From NCBI RefSeq assembly GCF_002811925.1, contig NZ_NPDS01000007.1, positions 1-64,000 on the forward strand: a DNA stretch of 64,000 nucleotides, written 5' to 3'. Shown piece by piece: positions 13,939 through 35,781 of this stretch (positions within the stretch are counted from its first letter, which is position 1; every line of letters starts with the position of its first letter). Made by a program: the position numbers and the translations under genes. Under the pieces are notes generated by a model. That model did no database searches. It saw nothing but the letters and a program-made list of their open reading frames with translations, and had not been told where the DNA came from. The DNA is from Leptospira barantonii (GTDB lineage Bacteria; Spirochaetota; Leptospiria; Leptospirales; Leptospiraceae).

Positions 13939-15028
13939 TTTTTGGGGAGAACGGAATTCTGATTCTTAGGAATCTGGTTTGGATTTAAAGGTTCCCTTCT
14001 TTGTTCCGCTTTGTCCAAATTCCCCGCGATTTCTTTTAACCGCAAGAAACTATCTTCACGGATATAAAAAGGGGGTTCGGAAAATTTTCCGTTTACGATG
14101 CGAACCGCAGGTCTGTATTCCACGGAATTGATATTGGTCTTCGGATAATAACGCAACGTGATCCAATCTCCGTTTGAGATTTTGATTTTTAAAGAAGCGT
14201 CCGCCGGAACCGCAATCAAATTTTTTGCGACCGCATAACCCGCACCGTTCGGATCATCGGGATATAATTCGGCGAGTTGCCCCACGACTTGGTTGTTCCA
14301 AGAATCTCCAAGATGTTGTTCCAAAACGATGAGCTTTCCGGAAAGTCTTCTCCAGAAATTTTTACGAACGGTATTCTCTTTATACGGATGATTGTCTAGA
14401 CGAAGCGTTCTTCCCTCTTCTTCCCAGATCGTTTCCGCCGCGAATTCGTCCTTAAGATTGACGAGTTGTTTTTGTCTGAATTCTCCGATGCCTCTCGTAA
14501 AACGTTCCGCAGTATTTCCCTGCATCACAAGAATATCTTGATCCACGCTTACGATTCTCGTAGAATCCGAAGGTTTCTTTTTTCCGATGCGGATTTCTTT
14601 CAGTAGTTTCCCCGAGTTTTTTAAAAGGATTCGGGGAGAATTTTCGTTTAACTGGAGTGAGGTGGAAATCTTTCCGTCCACGATCGGTTCCACACCTTTC
14701 GATTTGAGAACGGAAAGTTCGCGAAAGATATTGTCCACATTGTAACCGCCTTCAAAGATCACTGCTTCTCCGGTTTCCAAATCCTTCGATTCGACGGTAA
14801 GGAAATTTCCGCTTTCGCTGATTCCTTTTTGTTTCTTGAGAAAGATCGGCGAGCGATAAAACGCGGAAGTGTCGTCCCCGTTCCAGGCTTCTTTCGGCGG
14901 CTGATATTCGATTTCGTCTATATCGATTTCCCAAACGGAAATTTCGGTTTGATCCTCTTTCCTTTCATCCAAAAAGAAAAAGATGCCTACAAGAGCGACT
15001 AACGCAATCGCTAAAAGAAGAATTCGTT

Positions 15029-15032
<4 letters not shown>
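13935..15032 (-). CDS. DUF4340 protein of the Gld-like ABC cluster
   Basis: This 365-aa protein has an N-terminal membrane anchor ([21 protein letters not shown]) and a long extracytoplasmic region. That region has two related DUF4340-type halves, for example [14 protein letters not shown] and [21 protein letters not shown]4340 proteins usually sit next to GldG-like proteins and are thought to act with that ABC complex. The frame stays open to 15125, but the TTG at 15032 is preferred. It overlaps the GldG-like stop (TTGA), has GGAG about 8 bases upstream, and starts exactly at the membrane anchor. Confidence 0.8.
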
Positions 15033-17790
<2,758 letters not shown>

Positions 17791-17795
17791 AGTTT

Positions 17796-18725
<930 letters not shown>

Positions 18726-18897
18726 CTTTGTTAAAACTGTTATCGGGACGTTCGTTGTTTCTAAGTTACTTGGAAGTCCGACACGGTGGATTTTCGAATT
18801 CTACTCGAACGTAGGATTCAAGACAAAATGGAAAAAATTTTACGGGATCGGGTCAACCCTTTTCCGAAGAACCGTTAACGTAGGCGTTTCAAGGAAG

Positions 18898-18931
18898 CAA
18901 AAAAAACGCGCCCCGTGGAAGGACGCGTCCA
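18898..18931 (-). terminator. Rho-independent terminator after the acyl-CoA synthetase gene
   Basis: On the minus strand, ACGCGTCC and GGGCGCGT (18906-18913 with 18921-18928) form an 8-bp stem followed by eight T residues. One position pairs only as G-U on the minus strand, which fits use in that direction. It lies ~50 bases after the synthetase stop. Confidence 0.78.
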
Positions 18932-18980
18932 AAAAAGTGCCTCTACCGAAAAATGGATTCGGATAGCGAAGAGCGAAAAC

Positions 18981-20888
18981 TTAATTTTGAGAAGAACCGT
19001 AGATCTGTTCGATTTCTTTGGAATATTTTTCGGCGATCAAAAAGCGTTTGAGGGAAAGTTTTGCGGTAAGTTCTTCCCCTTTTTCCCACTGACGATCCAG
19101 AAGACTAAAACCTCCGATTCTTTCGAAGGATTTAAACCCGTTCTGATCGCTGATCATCTTTGAAATTTCGGAACGAATCAACGCTTTGACTTCCGGATTC
19201 GAACTGATCGTTTTCAAATCGGAACCGTACGCCTTTAGATTTTCCAGATTCGGCACTACGAGAACGCCCGGAAATTTTTTATCCTGACCGACCACCATAC
19301 AAGCTTCGATCAAAGGAGATTCCTGAAGTTTCGCTTCGATCGGTACCGGTTCCAAGTTTTCTCCGTTGGAAAGTACGATTGTCTCCTTGATTCTTCCCAC
19401 GATTTTCAAATAAGAATTTGCCGTGAGCACCGCAAGATCTCCGGTCTTAAACCATCCGTCCTGCAAAACCTTTTCGGTCGCTTCGGCGTTTTTGTAATAA
19501 CCCTTCATCACTTGGGGACCTCTTACGATCAGTTCCCCTTTTTTGCCGAACGGCTTGGCGCTCGGATAAATGTTTTTTCCGGTCGCGACGTCCACGATAC
19601 GAACCTGAGTTTCGGGAAATATCTTTCCGACCGTTCCCACGATCAATTGTTCGGGGGTTCTCATAGACAGAATCGGACTCGTTTCGGTTAAACCGTAACC
19701 TTCGAGAACGGGAATTCCGATCGCGTTAAAAAGTTCGTCCACGTGAAGAGGAAGCGCGCCGCCCCCCGAAACACTCGCCTTTAGATTTCCTCCGGTCGCC
19801 ATTCTCACTTTTTTTAATACGATCAAGTCCAAAAGTTTCGCGGGCAACACGATCCAGGTAAGAATGATAAACGAAATCAATTTTTTGAATATACTTACGG
19901 GCCAAAACTCGGGATGGAGTTTTAACTCCCGGTTTTTCAAAACCGCAAGATGACGATAACGGATTCGATTCGTTTTGAGCGCACCCTGAAAAAGAATTTT
20001 AGAAATCCCCTTCATTCCTTGAAGTTTGGTTTGAATTCCCTGGAAAATACTTTCCCAAAGTCTCGGTGCGGAAGCCATAAATGTCGGCTTAACGATCTGC
20101 ATATCCTCCTTTAAGGAACGGATATTCGTGTAATAAGTCTTACAACCGAACGTAAACGATACGATTTCGAAAATTCTTTCGAAGATATGCCAAACGGGAA
20201 GAATGGAAAGAATCCGATCCTCTTTTTGAAGTCCCAAAGGTATATTCCGAATCTGTGATAGAATATTTCCTTGCGTCAGCATCACTCCCTTCGGATTCCC
20301 GGTCGTTCCCGACGTATAAATGAGAGTCAACAAATCGTTCGGTTCGATGCGGTCCATTCTGGATAGAACCATTTCCTTCGATAAGGTTCTTCCTTCTTCC
20401 AAAACCTTTCTGAAATTAAGAACCTTTCCTTCTTTGAAGATTTCGGGATTTCCGTCCATGAGGATCAGATATTCCAAACCGGTCAGCTTTTCCCGAATCG
20501 AATTCAATTTTTTGAATACGTTCGGATTTTCGATAAAAACGATCCTACAGTCCGCGTGGGAAAGAATGTATTCCATATCCTGTATGGTCGCGTCGCTTCC
20601 TCTCGGAACGTCCGCGGCTCCTGAAAACAAAACCGCAAGATCGGTTTGAATCCATTCCAAACGATTGTCCGCAATGATCGCCACGTTTTCCTGAGGTTTT
20701 AAACCACACTTTTCGATCAAATAGGACGCAAGAGAAAGGGCGTCGTCGTATAACTCTTGATAGGTGGGTCCGTCGAAAACACCTTTTGAATTCTTCGTTA
20801 AAAAGGATTTTTCGTTTTGGTTTTTCTGAACGGAATCTCGAAATAACTGAGCTAAATTTTTATAGTTCTTAAAGTTTGCATTGGACAT
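18981..20888 (-). CDS. Long-chain acyl-CoA synthetase (AMP-forming)
   Basis: This 635-aa member of the adenylate-forming superfamily has the P-loop LLTLIYTSGTTGNPKGVMLTQ (about 190-210), SILPVWHIFERIFEI, GYGLTETSPI (A5 region), GWFKTGDLAVL (A7) and a C-terminal segment RIKETIVLSNGENLEP. It should activate long-chain fatty acids to acyl-CoA. That fits an organism that feeds on fatty acids and the dehydrogenase/thiolase and FadL-type genes elsewhere in the window. Length and motifs fit the FadD/ACSL class. It stands as a single-gene unit with its own terminator; the start is the first ATG of the frame. Confidence 0.92.
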   Translation of the reverse strand: MSNANFKNYKNLAQLFRDSVQKNQNEKSFLTKNSKGVFDGPTYQELYDDALSLASYLIEKCGLKPQENVAIIADNRLEWIQTDLAVLFSGAADVPRGSDATIQDMEYILSHADCRIVFIENPNVFKKLNSIREKLTGLEYLILMDGNPEIFKEGKVLNFRKVLEEGRTLSKEMVLSRMDRIEPNDLLTLIYTSGTTGNPKGVMLTQGNILSQIRNIPLGLQKEDRILSILPVWHIFERIFEIVSFTFGCKTYYTNIRSLKEDMQIVKPTFMASAPRLWESIFQGIQTKLQGMKGISKILFQGALKTNRIRYRHLAVLKNRELKLHPEFWPVSIFKKLISFIILTWIVLPAKLLDLIVLKKVRMATGGNLKASVSGGGALPLHVDELFNAIGIPVLEGYGLTETSPILSMRTPEQLIVGTVGKIFPETQVRIVDVATGKNIYPSAKPFGKKGELIVRGPQVMKGYYKNAEATEKVLQDGWFKTGDLAVLTANSYLKIVGRIKETIVLSNGENLEPVPIEAKLQESPLIEACMVVGQDKKFPGVLVVPNLENLKAYGSDLKTISSNPEVKALIRSEISKMISDQNGFKSFERIGGFSLLDRQWEKGEELTAKLSLKRFLIAEKYSKEIEQIYGSSQN

Positions 20889-20930
20889 GACCCCAACGAT
20901 AACCCGTAAAAAGGTTCGGGTCGACGGGAT

Positions 20931-22028
20931 TCATGATTCCATACTCTTTTTTCGGAGATATTCGGTGGGGGTCGTTCCCGTTTCTCTTCGAAAGGATTCG
21001 TTGAACGAACTCTTACTGTTAAAACCGCAACTCATCGCGACGTGAATGATTTTGGCGTCCGGATCTTTTTCGAGAATGCGGATCGCCTCGCGGATTCTAT
21101 AGTAGTTTAAAAATCGGTTGAAGTTCATTCCGTAAGAATCGTTGACCACCTGCGACAATTGATCCGGCCGAAGAGAAAGTTGATTTCCGAGCGACTTCAA
21201 AGAAAGTTCCTCGTTCAGATAAATCTTTTCCTCTTCGAAAAGACGACGGATTTTTTTCACGGTTTCGTCTTTGAGATCGGAATTGATTCTACTTTGTTTT
21301 CTTCGGATTTCGCGGATTCCCCTTCTCAACAACTCCAAAAAGTCGGGATAACGGGAAAGAAGTACGAAGATCAAAAAAACCCCGGTCGAAAAACCGAGCG
21401 CGCCTAACGTCTTTAAAAAATGAAATTCTCCCCAAAGAAATCCGGTAAATGTCACGAGCTTCGAAACGCCGAACCAACCGAGTATGAGATAAAAAACGGA
21501 AAGCGATTTTTCCTGACCCGCGTTGAAAAGAATTCTCGCGTTAAAAAGAAACCGAAACGAAAAAGCGATGTAGATCCCCGGAATCACATAACTCATATTT
21601 AAGAAAAATAGAATATAGTTTCTAAACCAAGGTGAAACCGCTTCGGGATTCTTTTTAAAAAGTTCGATCTTTTGTTCGGTCGAAAGAAGACCCACGGGTA
21701 AAAATAAAATCGTGAATACGACAACAAGAAGAACGTGAAACCATTGAACCCGATTCCAGAGATATTCCGTTTTGAATATGGATTGGATAAACAGATAAAA
21801 CAAGGGCCCGGTCGCGATCGCAAACGGGATATGCCAAAAAACGAGTTCGGGAAACTCGAATAACTTTCCGGATGTGAAAAGATGAAGTTGCGCGAGCCAG
21901 ATGGAAATCGCCAAAAACAAAAAGGCCCCGATCTTAAACGTGGGAGATTTTTTCCGATTGGATCCCAACATGATTCCGATCAACGCGGAACAAAGAGCGC
22001 TCGAATATCCGTATAATTCAATCCACAT
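20931..22028 (-). CDS. AraC-type regulator with multi-helix membrane sensor
   Basis: This 365-aa protein has about seven membrane helices in its first ~240 residues and a C-terminal AraC/XylS DNA-binding domain of ~100 residues. That domain shows LSLKSLGNQLSLRPDQLSQVV, NFNRFLNYYRIREA and the second HTH with IIHVAMSCGFNSKSSFNESFRRETGTTPTEYL. This class (7TM-like AraC regulators) is common in spirochaetes and Bacteroidota and presumably senses a membrane or extracellular signal. It is divergent from the FAS-like transferase gene at 22189, with a 160-base shared upstream region, so that gene is a candidate target. Confidence 0.88.
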   Translation of the reverse strand: MWIELYGYSSALCSALIGIMLGSNRKKSPTFKIGAFLFLAISIWLAQLHLFTSGKLFEFPELVFWHIPFAIATGPLFYLFIQSIFKTEYLWNRVQWFHVLLVVVFTILFLPVGLLSTEQKIELFKKNPEAVSPWFRNYILFFLNMSYVIPGIYIAFSFRFLFNARILFNAGQEKSLSVFYLILGWFGVSKLVTFTGFLWGEFHFLKTLGALGFSTGVFLIFVLLSRYPDFLELLRRGIREIRRKQSRINSDLKDETVKKIRRLFEEEKIYLNEELSLKSLGNQLSLRPDQLSQVVNDSYGMNFNRFLNYYRIREAIRILEKDPDAKIIHVAMSCGFNSKSSFNESFRRETGTTPTEYLRKKSMES

Positions 22029-22188
22029 TGGGTTTCCGATTCTTTAGAGTAGAGTTCCGTTTAAGTCTGCCAATAGTATCTTTTTTATGTCAATTCGAAG
22101 ACTCGGGAACTCCAACCCTCAAAAAAGAATTGCGGAACCAACTATGAAACGCGATCCATCCTTAAACACCTAAGGAAAACAAAAGTTC

Positions 22189-23354
<1,166 letters not shown>

Positions 23355-23447
23355 GGATTCTCGATTCTAAAAACGATTTACCCATTTCGGAAATTTCTTC
23401 CGGAATGGGTTTCGACGCTCTTTTCCCTCAAACGACCCGAGGGAGAA

Positions 23448-24914
<1,467 letters not shown>

Positions 24915-24989
24915 CTTTCTAAAATCCCGTTTCGGAACAAGGAAAATCCGGTTGTCCACAGACCTGGACCGATTTTCAGTGTTCTCAGA

Positions 24990-26680
<1,691 letters not shown>

Positions 26681-26690
26681 AGGAAAAAAA

Positions 26691-27104
<414 letters not shown>

Positions 27105-27118
27105 ACTTTGAACCTTCC

Positions 27119-27179
27119 CGGGGCCGCACGGACGATTCAACCTGACGTCCGTTAGGCTCCGATTTTTTACCCTTTTTTT
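27119..27179 (+). terminator. Two-tier hairpin terminator after ndk
   Basis: An outer stem (CGGGGCC 27119-27125 with GGCTCCG 27155-27161) and inner stem (ACGGACG 27128-27134 with CGTCCGT 27146-27152) are followed by ATTTTTTACCCTTTTTTT. This is a strong intrinsic terminator. Confidence 0.88.
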
Positions 27180-27317
27180 AAAATTTCCGAATCTTTTCGC
27201 GATTTCGGATTAAACCGATTCAAAAATAAGCGAATTTTTGGTTGTACTTTTGGAAAGAAATTATTAATTCTTACCAAAATCTGTTATTAAAAGGTTCTTT
27301 AAACCGACAATTCTAAT

Positions 27318-27500
<183 letters not shown>

Positions 27501-27614
27501 TCGTTCTACATTTCGATTTACGACCGCTTATCTGATCTTTTTAGTTTTTTAAATTTCCAATCTTAGAATTCGATCCTTTCCTTTCTTGCTTTTTGAGCAA
27601 AGTCCTCGTTTCAA

Positions 27615-27675
27615 AAAGTAATAGTTCCTACATTTTTAAATTACATGATCCGGGGTGAAGGAGTTCCCACATTTT
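27615..27675. repeat. Intergenic AGTTCC-family repeat, copy at 27.6 kb
   Basis: AGTAATAGTTCCTACATT (from 27618) and GGAGTTCCCACATT (27660-27673) are spaced as in the 10383-10446 copy, with TTTAAATTACA between them. The two copies share box order and spacing but differ in the middle. The 27501-27836 gap holds this repeat, the palindrome at 27705-27727 and the icd promoter region. Confidence 0.6.
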
Positions 27676-27704
27676 CTTCGAAAGTCGCCGTGTCGTCGCT
27701 GGAA

Positions 27705-27727
27705 TTTTTGTAGGAGTTCCTACATTT
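27705..27727. repeat. AGTTCC-family perfect palindrome
   Basis: TGTAGGA-GT-TCCTACA (27709-27724) is a perfect inverted repeat with T-rich flanks, 35 bases after the repeat copy at 27615-27675. Confidence 0.6.
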
Positions 27728-27747
27728 TCCTCGCGTTCCATTCTCCC

Positions 27748-27775
27748 TTGACATAAAAACAAGAATCTGTAAAGC
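27748..27775 (+). promoter_or_regulatory. Candidate sigma-70 promoter of icd
   Basis: A perfect -35 TTGACA (27748-27753) is followed after 16 bases by TAAAGC (27770-27775), a weak -10. It lies ~60 bases before the icd start, which has AGGAG at ideal spacing. Only the -35 is convincing. Confidence 0.35.
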
Positions 27776-27836
27776 GCTCGATAATCATTGACCTCCGTCT
27801 CCGCTCCCGCTCTATTAGAAGTATTAGGAGACGAGA

Positions 27837-29303
<1,467 letters not shown>

Positions 29304-29304
29304 A

Positions 29305-30281
29305 TTGAAACTAAAAGGTAAAACCGTTTGTATCACAGGCATCGGCGGTTTTATCGGAAAACGTCTCGCCGAAATCGCAAAGGAAAAAGGAATTCATGTT
29401 CGAGGAATCGAACTGGATTCTCGCCGCGCGGAAGAACTTCGTAAACAAGGATTCGACGTAGTGGTCGGAAGTACGTCCGATCGCAAAGCCTTGGAAGAAG
29501 CCGTCCAAGGATCGGATTACGTTTTACATACCGCCGCGATCGTTCGAGAAGGCGGCTCTTTGGAAGAATTCAGAAAAGTGAATGTACATTCTTCCCTGGA
29601 ACTTGCAGAAATCGCAAAGGCTTCGGGTGCAAAGGGAATGGTTCATTATTCTTCCGTAATGGTTTACGGATTTTCTTATCCTCCGTTTATCACGGAAGAA
29701 GGTCCGTTCCGCGGTGAAAATAATCCGTATTGTATTACAAAGATCGAGGGAGAATCCGCTCTCATTCGTCTCAACGATCCGCCTAAGTTCGGAGTTTTGT
29801 TCATTCGTCCCGGAGACGTCTACGGACCCGGTTCGGGACCTTGGGTAGTAAGACCGATTCAACTGATGAAAAAGGGATTATTCTCGCTTCCAAACGGAGG
29901 AAAAGGAAGAATCAACCTAACCTACGTGGACAATCTCGTGGAAGGAACATTACTCGCGCTTGAAAAAGAAGAATGGGGCGAAGCGTTTAACATCACGGAC
30001 GGAACCACGATGACCTGGAAAGAATACTTTTACAAACTCGCCGACTCCGCCGGAATTTCAAAACCGTTCTCTGCTCCCGCTTGGGTGTTAAAATGTCTGA
30101 TCGTTTTGATGAGCGGGGCATACAAATTGATCGGAAAGGAACCGCCCGCAACCAAAGAAGGAGTGAACTTCATTCTTCGCGAACATCCGGTCTCGATCGA
30201 AAAGGCGAAAAAAAAATTGGGTTATCAGCCGAAGATAACCACCGAAGAAGCTTTGAAAAAAACTTCGGATTGGATCAAACT

Positions 30282-30300
<19 letters not shown>
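29305..30300 (+). CDS. NAD-dependent epimerase/dehydratase (extended SDR)
   Basis: This 331-aa extended short-chain dehydrogenase has the Rossmann motif VCITGIGGFIGKRLAE at the N-terminus, a VLHTAAIVREGG loop, Ser plus YxxxK-type catalytic residues (SSVMVY then NPYCITKIEGE) and a C-terminal substrate-binding part. It resembles the 3-beta-HSD/NDP-sugar epimerase group; the substrate cannot be assigned. A TTG start at 29305 is supported by AGGAG ~7 bases upstream inside the end of icd. Its last 19 bases overlap the convergent response-regulator gene. Confidence 0.88.
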
Positions 30301-32211
<1,911 letters not shown>

Positions 32212-32376
32212 AATACGCCCCGTTTGTTTTCCTTAAAATAGTTCCTATTTCATAAAAGACAATCCATTACGAATTTAAAACATACATTTTTACGAATTTA
32301 TCACGAAGCGAAAGGAATGATTTTGTTAAACGGAAATCCGAAGAGGAAAAGGGGAGAATGAAAATTAAGAAACGAG

Positions 32377-32421
32377 CGAGAAAACGAGAAGCTTGCCGGA
32401 TTTAAAAACGAATCCGACAAG
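32377..32421 (-). terminator. Terminator after the ferredoxin gene
   Basis: On the minus strand an 11-bp stem (CTTGTCGGATT with AATCCGGCAAG, 32411-32421 and 32392-32402, one G-U pair) with an 8-base loop is followed by CTTCTCGTTTTCTC. It lies just after the ferredoxin stop. The remaining ~165 bases up to the kinase gene show no gene. Confidence 0.65.
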
Positions 32422-32430
32422 GTTTTGAAT

Positions 32431-32664
<234 letters not shown>

Positions 32665-32751
32665 GCTTAACAAGGTTTATCGAACGATTGTTTCGTCAAT
32701 CCCCTTTTCAGAATTGACATACATTCCAATCCAAGGATACTCACCGAAGTT

Positions 32752-33321
32752 ATGAGCGTATGGACGGAAAAAATATCGAGGCGCAAGCTCTTCGGTTTCG
32801 GATTAGGCGGATTGTTGAGTATTGGAATCGGATCTTTGTTTTTCATTCGTTCCAAAAGCGCATCGGTTCCGAAGACGTTATTCTTCTCTTCATCCGAGGC
32901 GGAATTTTTATTCGCATACGCGCAAACCCTTTTACCGCAAGAACCCGGATTTCCCGATCTTGAAAAAGCCGAAGTGATCCGCAGATTGGATGAAGAATTC
33001 TATTTTGTAGATCCGGGAATCACGGACGATTTCAAATCCCTCATTCTCATTTTAGAATATCTTCCATTGATCAGCGGTTATTGGAGCCGTTTTTCAAAAC
33101 TCAACGAAGAGGATAGAAAGAATTTTTTACTTTCTCAGGAAGGAACCGATTCGGATACGATCCGAGCCGCATTAGCAAATCTTAAACTACCCGTTTACTT
33201 GGTTTATTACGGACACGAATCTTCCTTTAAGGCGATTTCGTATGACGGTCCATTCGGAAATCCTCCGGAAAGATTAAGCGAATCCAGAATCTATTATAAA
33301 AAAATGCTGGGGGAACTATGA
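32752..33321 (+). CDS. Gluconate 2-dehydrogenase subunit 3-like protein with Tat signal
   Basis: This 189-aa protein begins with a twin-arginine-like signal (SRRKLFGFGLGGLLSIGIGSLFF) and a ~140-residue helical domain. That fits the small 'subunit 3' that accompanies GMC dehydrogenases. A Tat signal on the small subunit is typical because it carries the folded FAD subunit across the membrane. The stop overlaps the start of the GMC gene by four bases, which supports a complex. Family assignment is from context and size more than from strong motifs. Confidence 0.75.
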   Translation: MSVWTEKISRRKLFGFGLGGLLSIGIGSLFFIRSKSASVPKTLFFSSSEAEFLFAYAQTLLPQEPGFPDLEKAEVIRRLDEEFYFVDPGITDDFKSLILILEYLPLISGYWSRFSKLNEEDRKNFLLSQEGTDSDTIRAALANLKLPVYLVYYGHESSFKAISYDGPFGNPPERLSESRIYYKKMLGEL

Positions 33322-34874
33322 GCGGTCGCGTCTACGAATGGAAGAATCTCGGAGATTCCAGAACCGTAAAGGCGGACGTGGTCATCGTAGGAACGGGTTG
33401 CGGAGGCGCGACTCTCGCTTATGAACTTTCCAAAAACGGAAAGAAGGTCGTAATGATCGAAGAAGGCGGTTACTATCATACCGGAACCTTCGACAATCAC
33501 GAACTCAATATGGCCGGCAAGGTTTCAGCCGAAAGAAACATGGCGACTGACGCGACCGGTACGATCAATCTCGTATGCGGAAAAAACGTAGGCGGCGCTT
33601 CGGTTCACTACTGGGCCGATAGTTATAGAACTCCCGATGACAGACTCAATCTCTGGAAGGAAACATACGGAGTTCACGGACATTCTCCCGAGGACTTAAA
33701 TCCATATTGGAAAGAATTGGACGAAACGTTAAACGTTCATCCGGCTAAAGAAGAATATCATAATAAAATGAATCAGCTTGTGAGAAAGGCGTGCAAGTCC
33801 CTCGGTTGGGAAGGCAATCCGGTCCCTCAGGCAAGGAAGAATTGTCAGAAGTCAGGGCATTGTATGCAAGGATGTATGTTCGGTGCGAAACAAAGTCAGC
33901 TTGTGACTCATATTCCGAAAGCGATGGCGTTAGGCGCCGATATCTACGCTGATTGTAAAGCGGTTCGTCTCGAACTCAAAGGAGATCGTGTCGAATATTT
34001 GGAAGCGGTTATGATCGATCGTCCTTCTGGAAAAGAATCCGAAATCTCTTTAAAATTCGAAGCACCTGTGTTCGCGATCGCCGCGGGCGGATTCGGTAGT
34101 TCCACATTCTTATTAAGAAACGGATGGAAGAAAAAACTTCCGGCTCTCGGAGAACATCTCGCGATCAATCCTTCTCCGTTCGTTCACGCGTTTTACGACG
34201 AACCGATCGTTCAATGGAGAAATATTCCTTCCGCATTCGGAGTGGAACAATTTCGTTTAGCTCGTTATCGAGACGACGGAAGTTATATCGAAGGCGGCTT
34301 TTTAATCATGGCCAATCAATTGCAACCGGGAAGTCTTGCGGCCTTGATCCCCGGCTTCGGTGCGGAACACAGGGAAATCATGAAACGGCTTCCGCATGTC
34401 GGAGGTACGATCGGATGGATCGACGACGTTCCTTCCGAACTCGGAAATATTTCCGTAAGTTCTTCGGGGAAACGTACGGTAACGTATAACTTCGGTAAGT
34501 TGACGAAAGAATTTCTGAAGGATTGTATCCGCAAACAGGTTCAACTGAACTTTAAGGCGGGAGCCAAGTGGATTCTTTTACCCGATCTAAAACGAACAAA
34601 ACTTATTTCCGAAAAGGAAATCGATAAAGTGGATCGTCTCGAACTCAGTCCCGCATCTATGATGATGGCCGCCCCTCATCCGGCCGGCGGTTGTAGAATG
34701 GGACAGGATCCTTCCAGATCGGTTGTAGATTGGAAACATAAGGTCCACGGTTTAAAGAATTTATACGTTTCCGATTCGAGCGTGTTTCCGACCGGAGTAT
34801 CGGTCGATCCGAGTTACACGATCATGGCTTTCAGCAAACAGGCGGCGAAATTCATTCTCGAAAGCGAATCGTAA
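33318..34874 (+). CDS. GMC-family FAD oxidoreductase
   Basis: This 518-aa protein has the FAD dinucleotide-binding fold VVIVGTGCGGATLAYELSK at about residues 21-39, the GMC block GKNVGGASVHYWADSYR, and the C-terminal domain SPASMMMAAPHPAGGCRMG with the active-site His region and a later DSSVFPTGVSVDPSYTIMA. A Cys-rich stretch (NCQKSGHCMQGCMFG) is normal in the gluconate/sorbitol dehydrogenase branch. It oxidises an alcohol or sugar acid; the substrate is unknown. No own signal peptide is seen, so it probably rides on the Tat-exported partner encoded just before it. Confidence 0.9.
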   Translation: MSGRVYEWKNLGDSRTVKADVVIVGTGCGGATLAYELSKNGKKVVMIEEGGYYHTGTFDNHELNMAGKVSAERNMATDATGTINLVCGKNVGGASVHYWADSYRTPDDRLNLWKETYGVHGHSPEDLNPYWKELDETLNVHPAKEEYHNKMNQLVRKACKSLGWEGNPVPQARKNCQKSGHCMQGCMFGAKQSQLVTHIPKAMALGADIYADCKAVRLELKGDRVEYLEAVMIDRPSGKESEISLKFEAPVFAIAAGGFGSSTFLLRNGWKKKLPALGEHLAINPSPFVHAFYDEPIVQWRNIPSAFGVEQFRLARYRDDGSYIEGGFLIMANQLQPGSLAALIPGFGAEHREIMKRLPHVGGTIGWIDDVPSELGNISVSSSGKRTVTYNFGKLTKEFLKDCIRKQVQLNFKAGAKWILLPDLKRTKLISEKEIDKVDRLELSPASMMMAAPHPAGGCRMGQDPSRSVVDWKHKVHGLKNLYVSDSSVFPTGVSVDPSYTIMAFSKQAAKFILESES

Positions 34875-34969
34875 AAAACGTTTCAACAAAGAATCCGTTC
34901 TTTAGAAAATAATTTCTTGCATTTGGATATGGAAGACTTAATATCTTGCTCCGTTATCCGAAAAAGATC

Positions 34970-35695
34970 ATGAAAATTTTTTGCTACTTTAAAAGGACGA
35001 AGGTCGCAATTCTATCCTTATTCTTTTTATCCGTGGGACTTCAAACCCAAACGGCTTCCCCAAAAGAGGATTTAAAACCGATTTTGGAAAAGATACGCGA
35101 GAATTCCAGAAATTCGATCTTCAATTATAAGGGAATCGATTACAAACGCGACCTAACGATCACCGAAACCGATCCTACAACCGGTAAAGAAATTTCCGTT
35201 TCTAAGGTTTCCACGAGAAGAGTGGAATACTATTACGAAAGACCGGTCGTTGTCGTTTTGAATTACGTAAAAGACGGAGTCAATCTTCCTGCTAAGGATT
35301 TCGAACCCGAAAAATCCTCGCCCACCTATCCGATCTTCGACAATCAATCGGACGATCATTACTTATTCAACATAGAAGGCCCGATCCAATTTCAAAACCG
35401 TCTTTGTTACGTGGTGGAAATCAGTCCTCTTCAACTTTCTCCGAGACATTTTAAGGGAAAAATTTATTACGAAAAGAATTCCCTTCACCCGTATTACATA
35501 GAGGGGAGTACGTCGAAATGGAAGTTCGGCGTTAAGGACATGTACTTTAAAATTTATATGGCCATGACCAAGGAAAACGTAGCCGTCGTCAAATCAGGAG
35601 ATATATTCGTAAAAACATACGTACCTTTTTTAAGTCCGGAAAAGGACACTCGAATTCATATCGAAACGATCGACGCGGTCCCCATCCGCAAATAA
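34970..35695 (+). CDS. Exported protein of unknown function
   Basis: This 241-aa protein has a basic N-terminus and hydrophobic signal (TKVAILSLFFLSVGLQTQTAS). A mostly beta-strand domain follows with elements such as YKGIDYKRDLTITETD, YYERPVVVVLNYV, LCYVVEISPLQLSPRHFKGKIYY and LHPYYIEG. The strand pattern resembles outer-membrane lipoprotein carrier (LolA/LolB-like) folds, but I cannot confirm that. ATG at 34970 is chosen over TTG at 34946 because it precedes the charged start of the signal peptide. It lies downstream of the GMC pair with a 95-base gap. Confidence 0.68.
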   Translation: MKIFCYFKRTKVAILSLFFLSVGLQTQTASPKEDLKPILEKIRENSRNSIFNYKGIDYKRDLTITETDPTTGKEISVSKVSTRRVEYYYERPVVVVLNYVKDGVNLPAKDFEPEKSSPTYPIFDNQSDDHYLFNIEGPIQFQNRLCYVVEISPLQLSPRHFKGKIYYEKNSLHPYYIEGSTSKWKFGVKDMYFKIYMAMTKENVAVVKSGDIFVKTYVPFLSPEKDTRIHIETIDAVPIRK

Positions 35696-35742
35696 GAATA
35701 TATCATAAATTTTGCATATACCTTTCGATCGCAGAATGCTTC

Positions 35743-35770
35743 TTGACTTCGGCGATCCGATCCTTAGAAT
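35743..35770 (+). promoter_or_regulatory. Candidate promoter giving a very short leader
   Basis: TTGACT (35743-35748), 16 bases and TAGAAT (35765-35770) form a good sigma-70 pair. The likely DUF2905 start ATG is at 35782, only 11 bases after the -10, so the transcript would have about a 5-base leader and no ribosome binding site. Confidence 0.5.
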
Positions 35771-35781
35771 CGAAATCAAAC

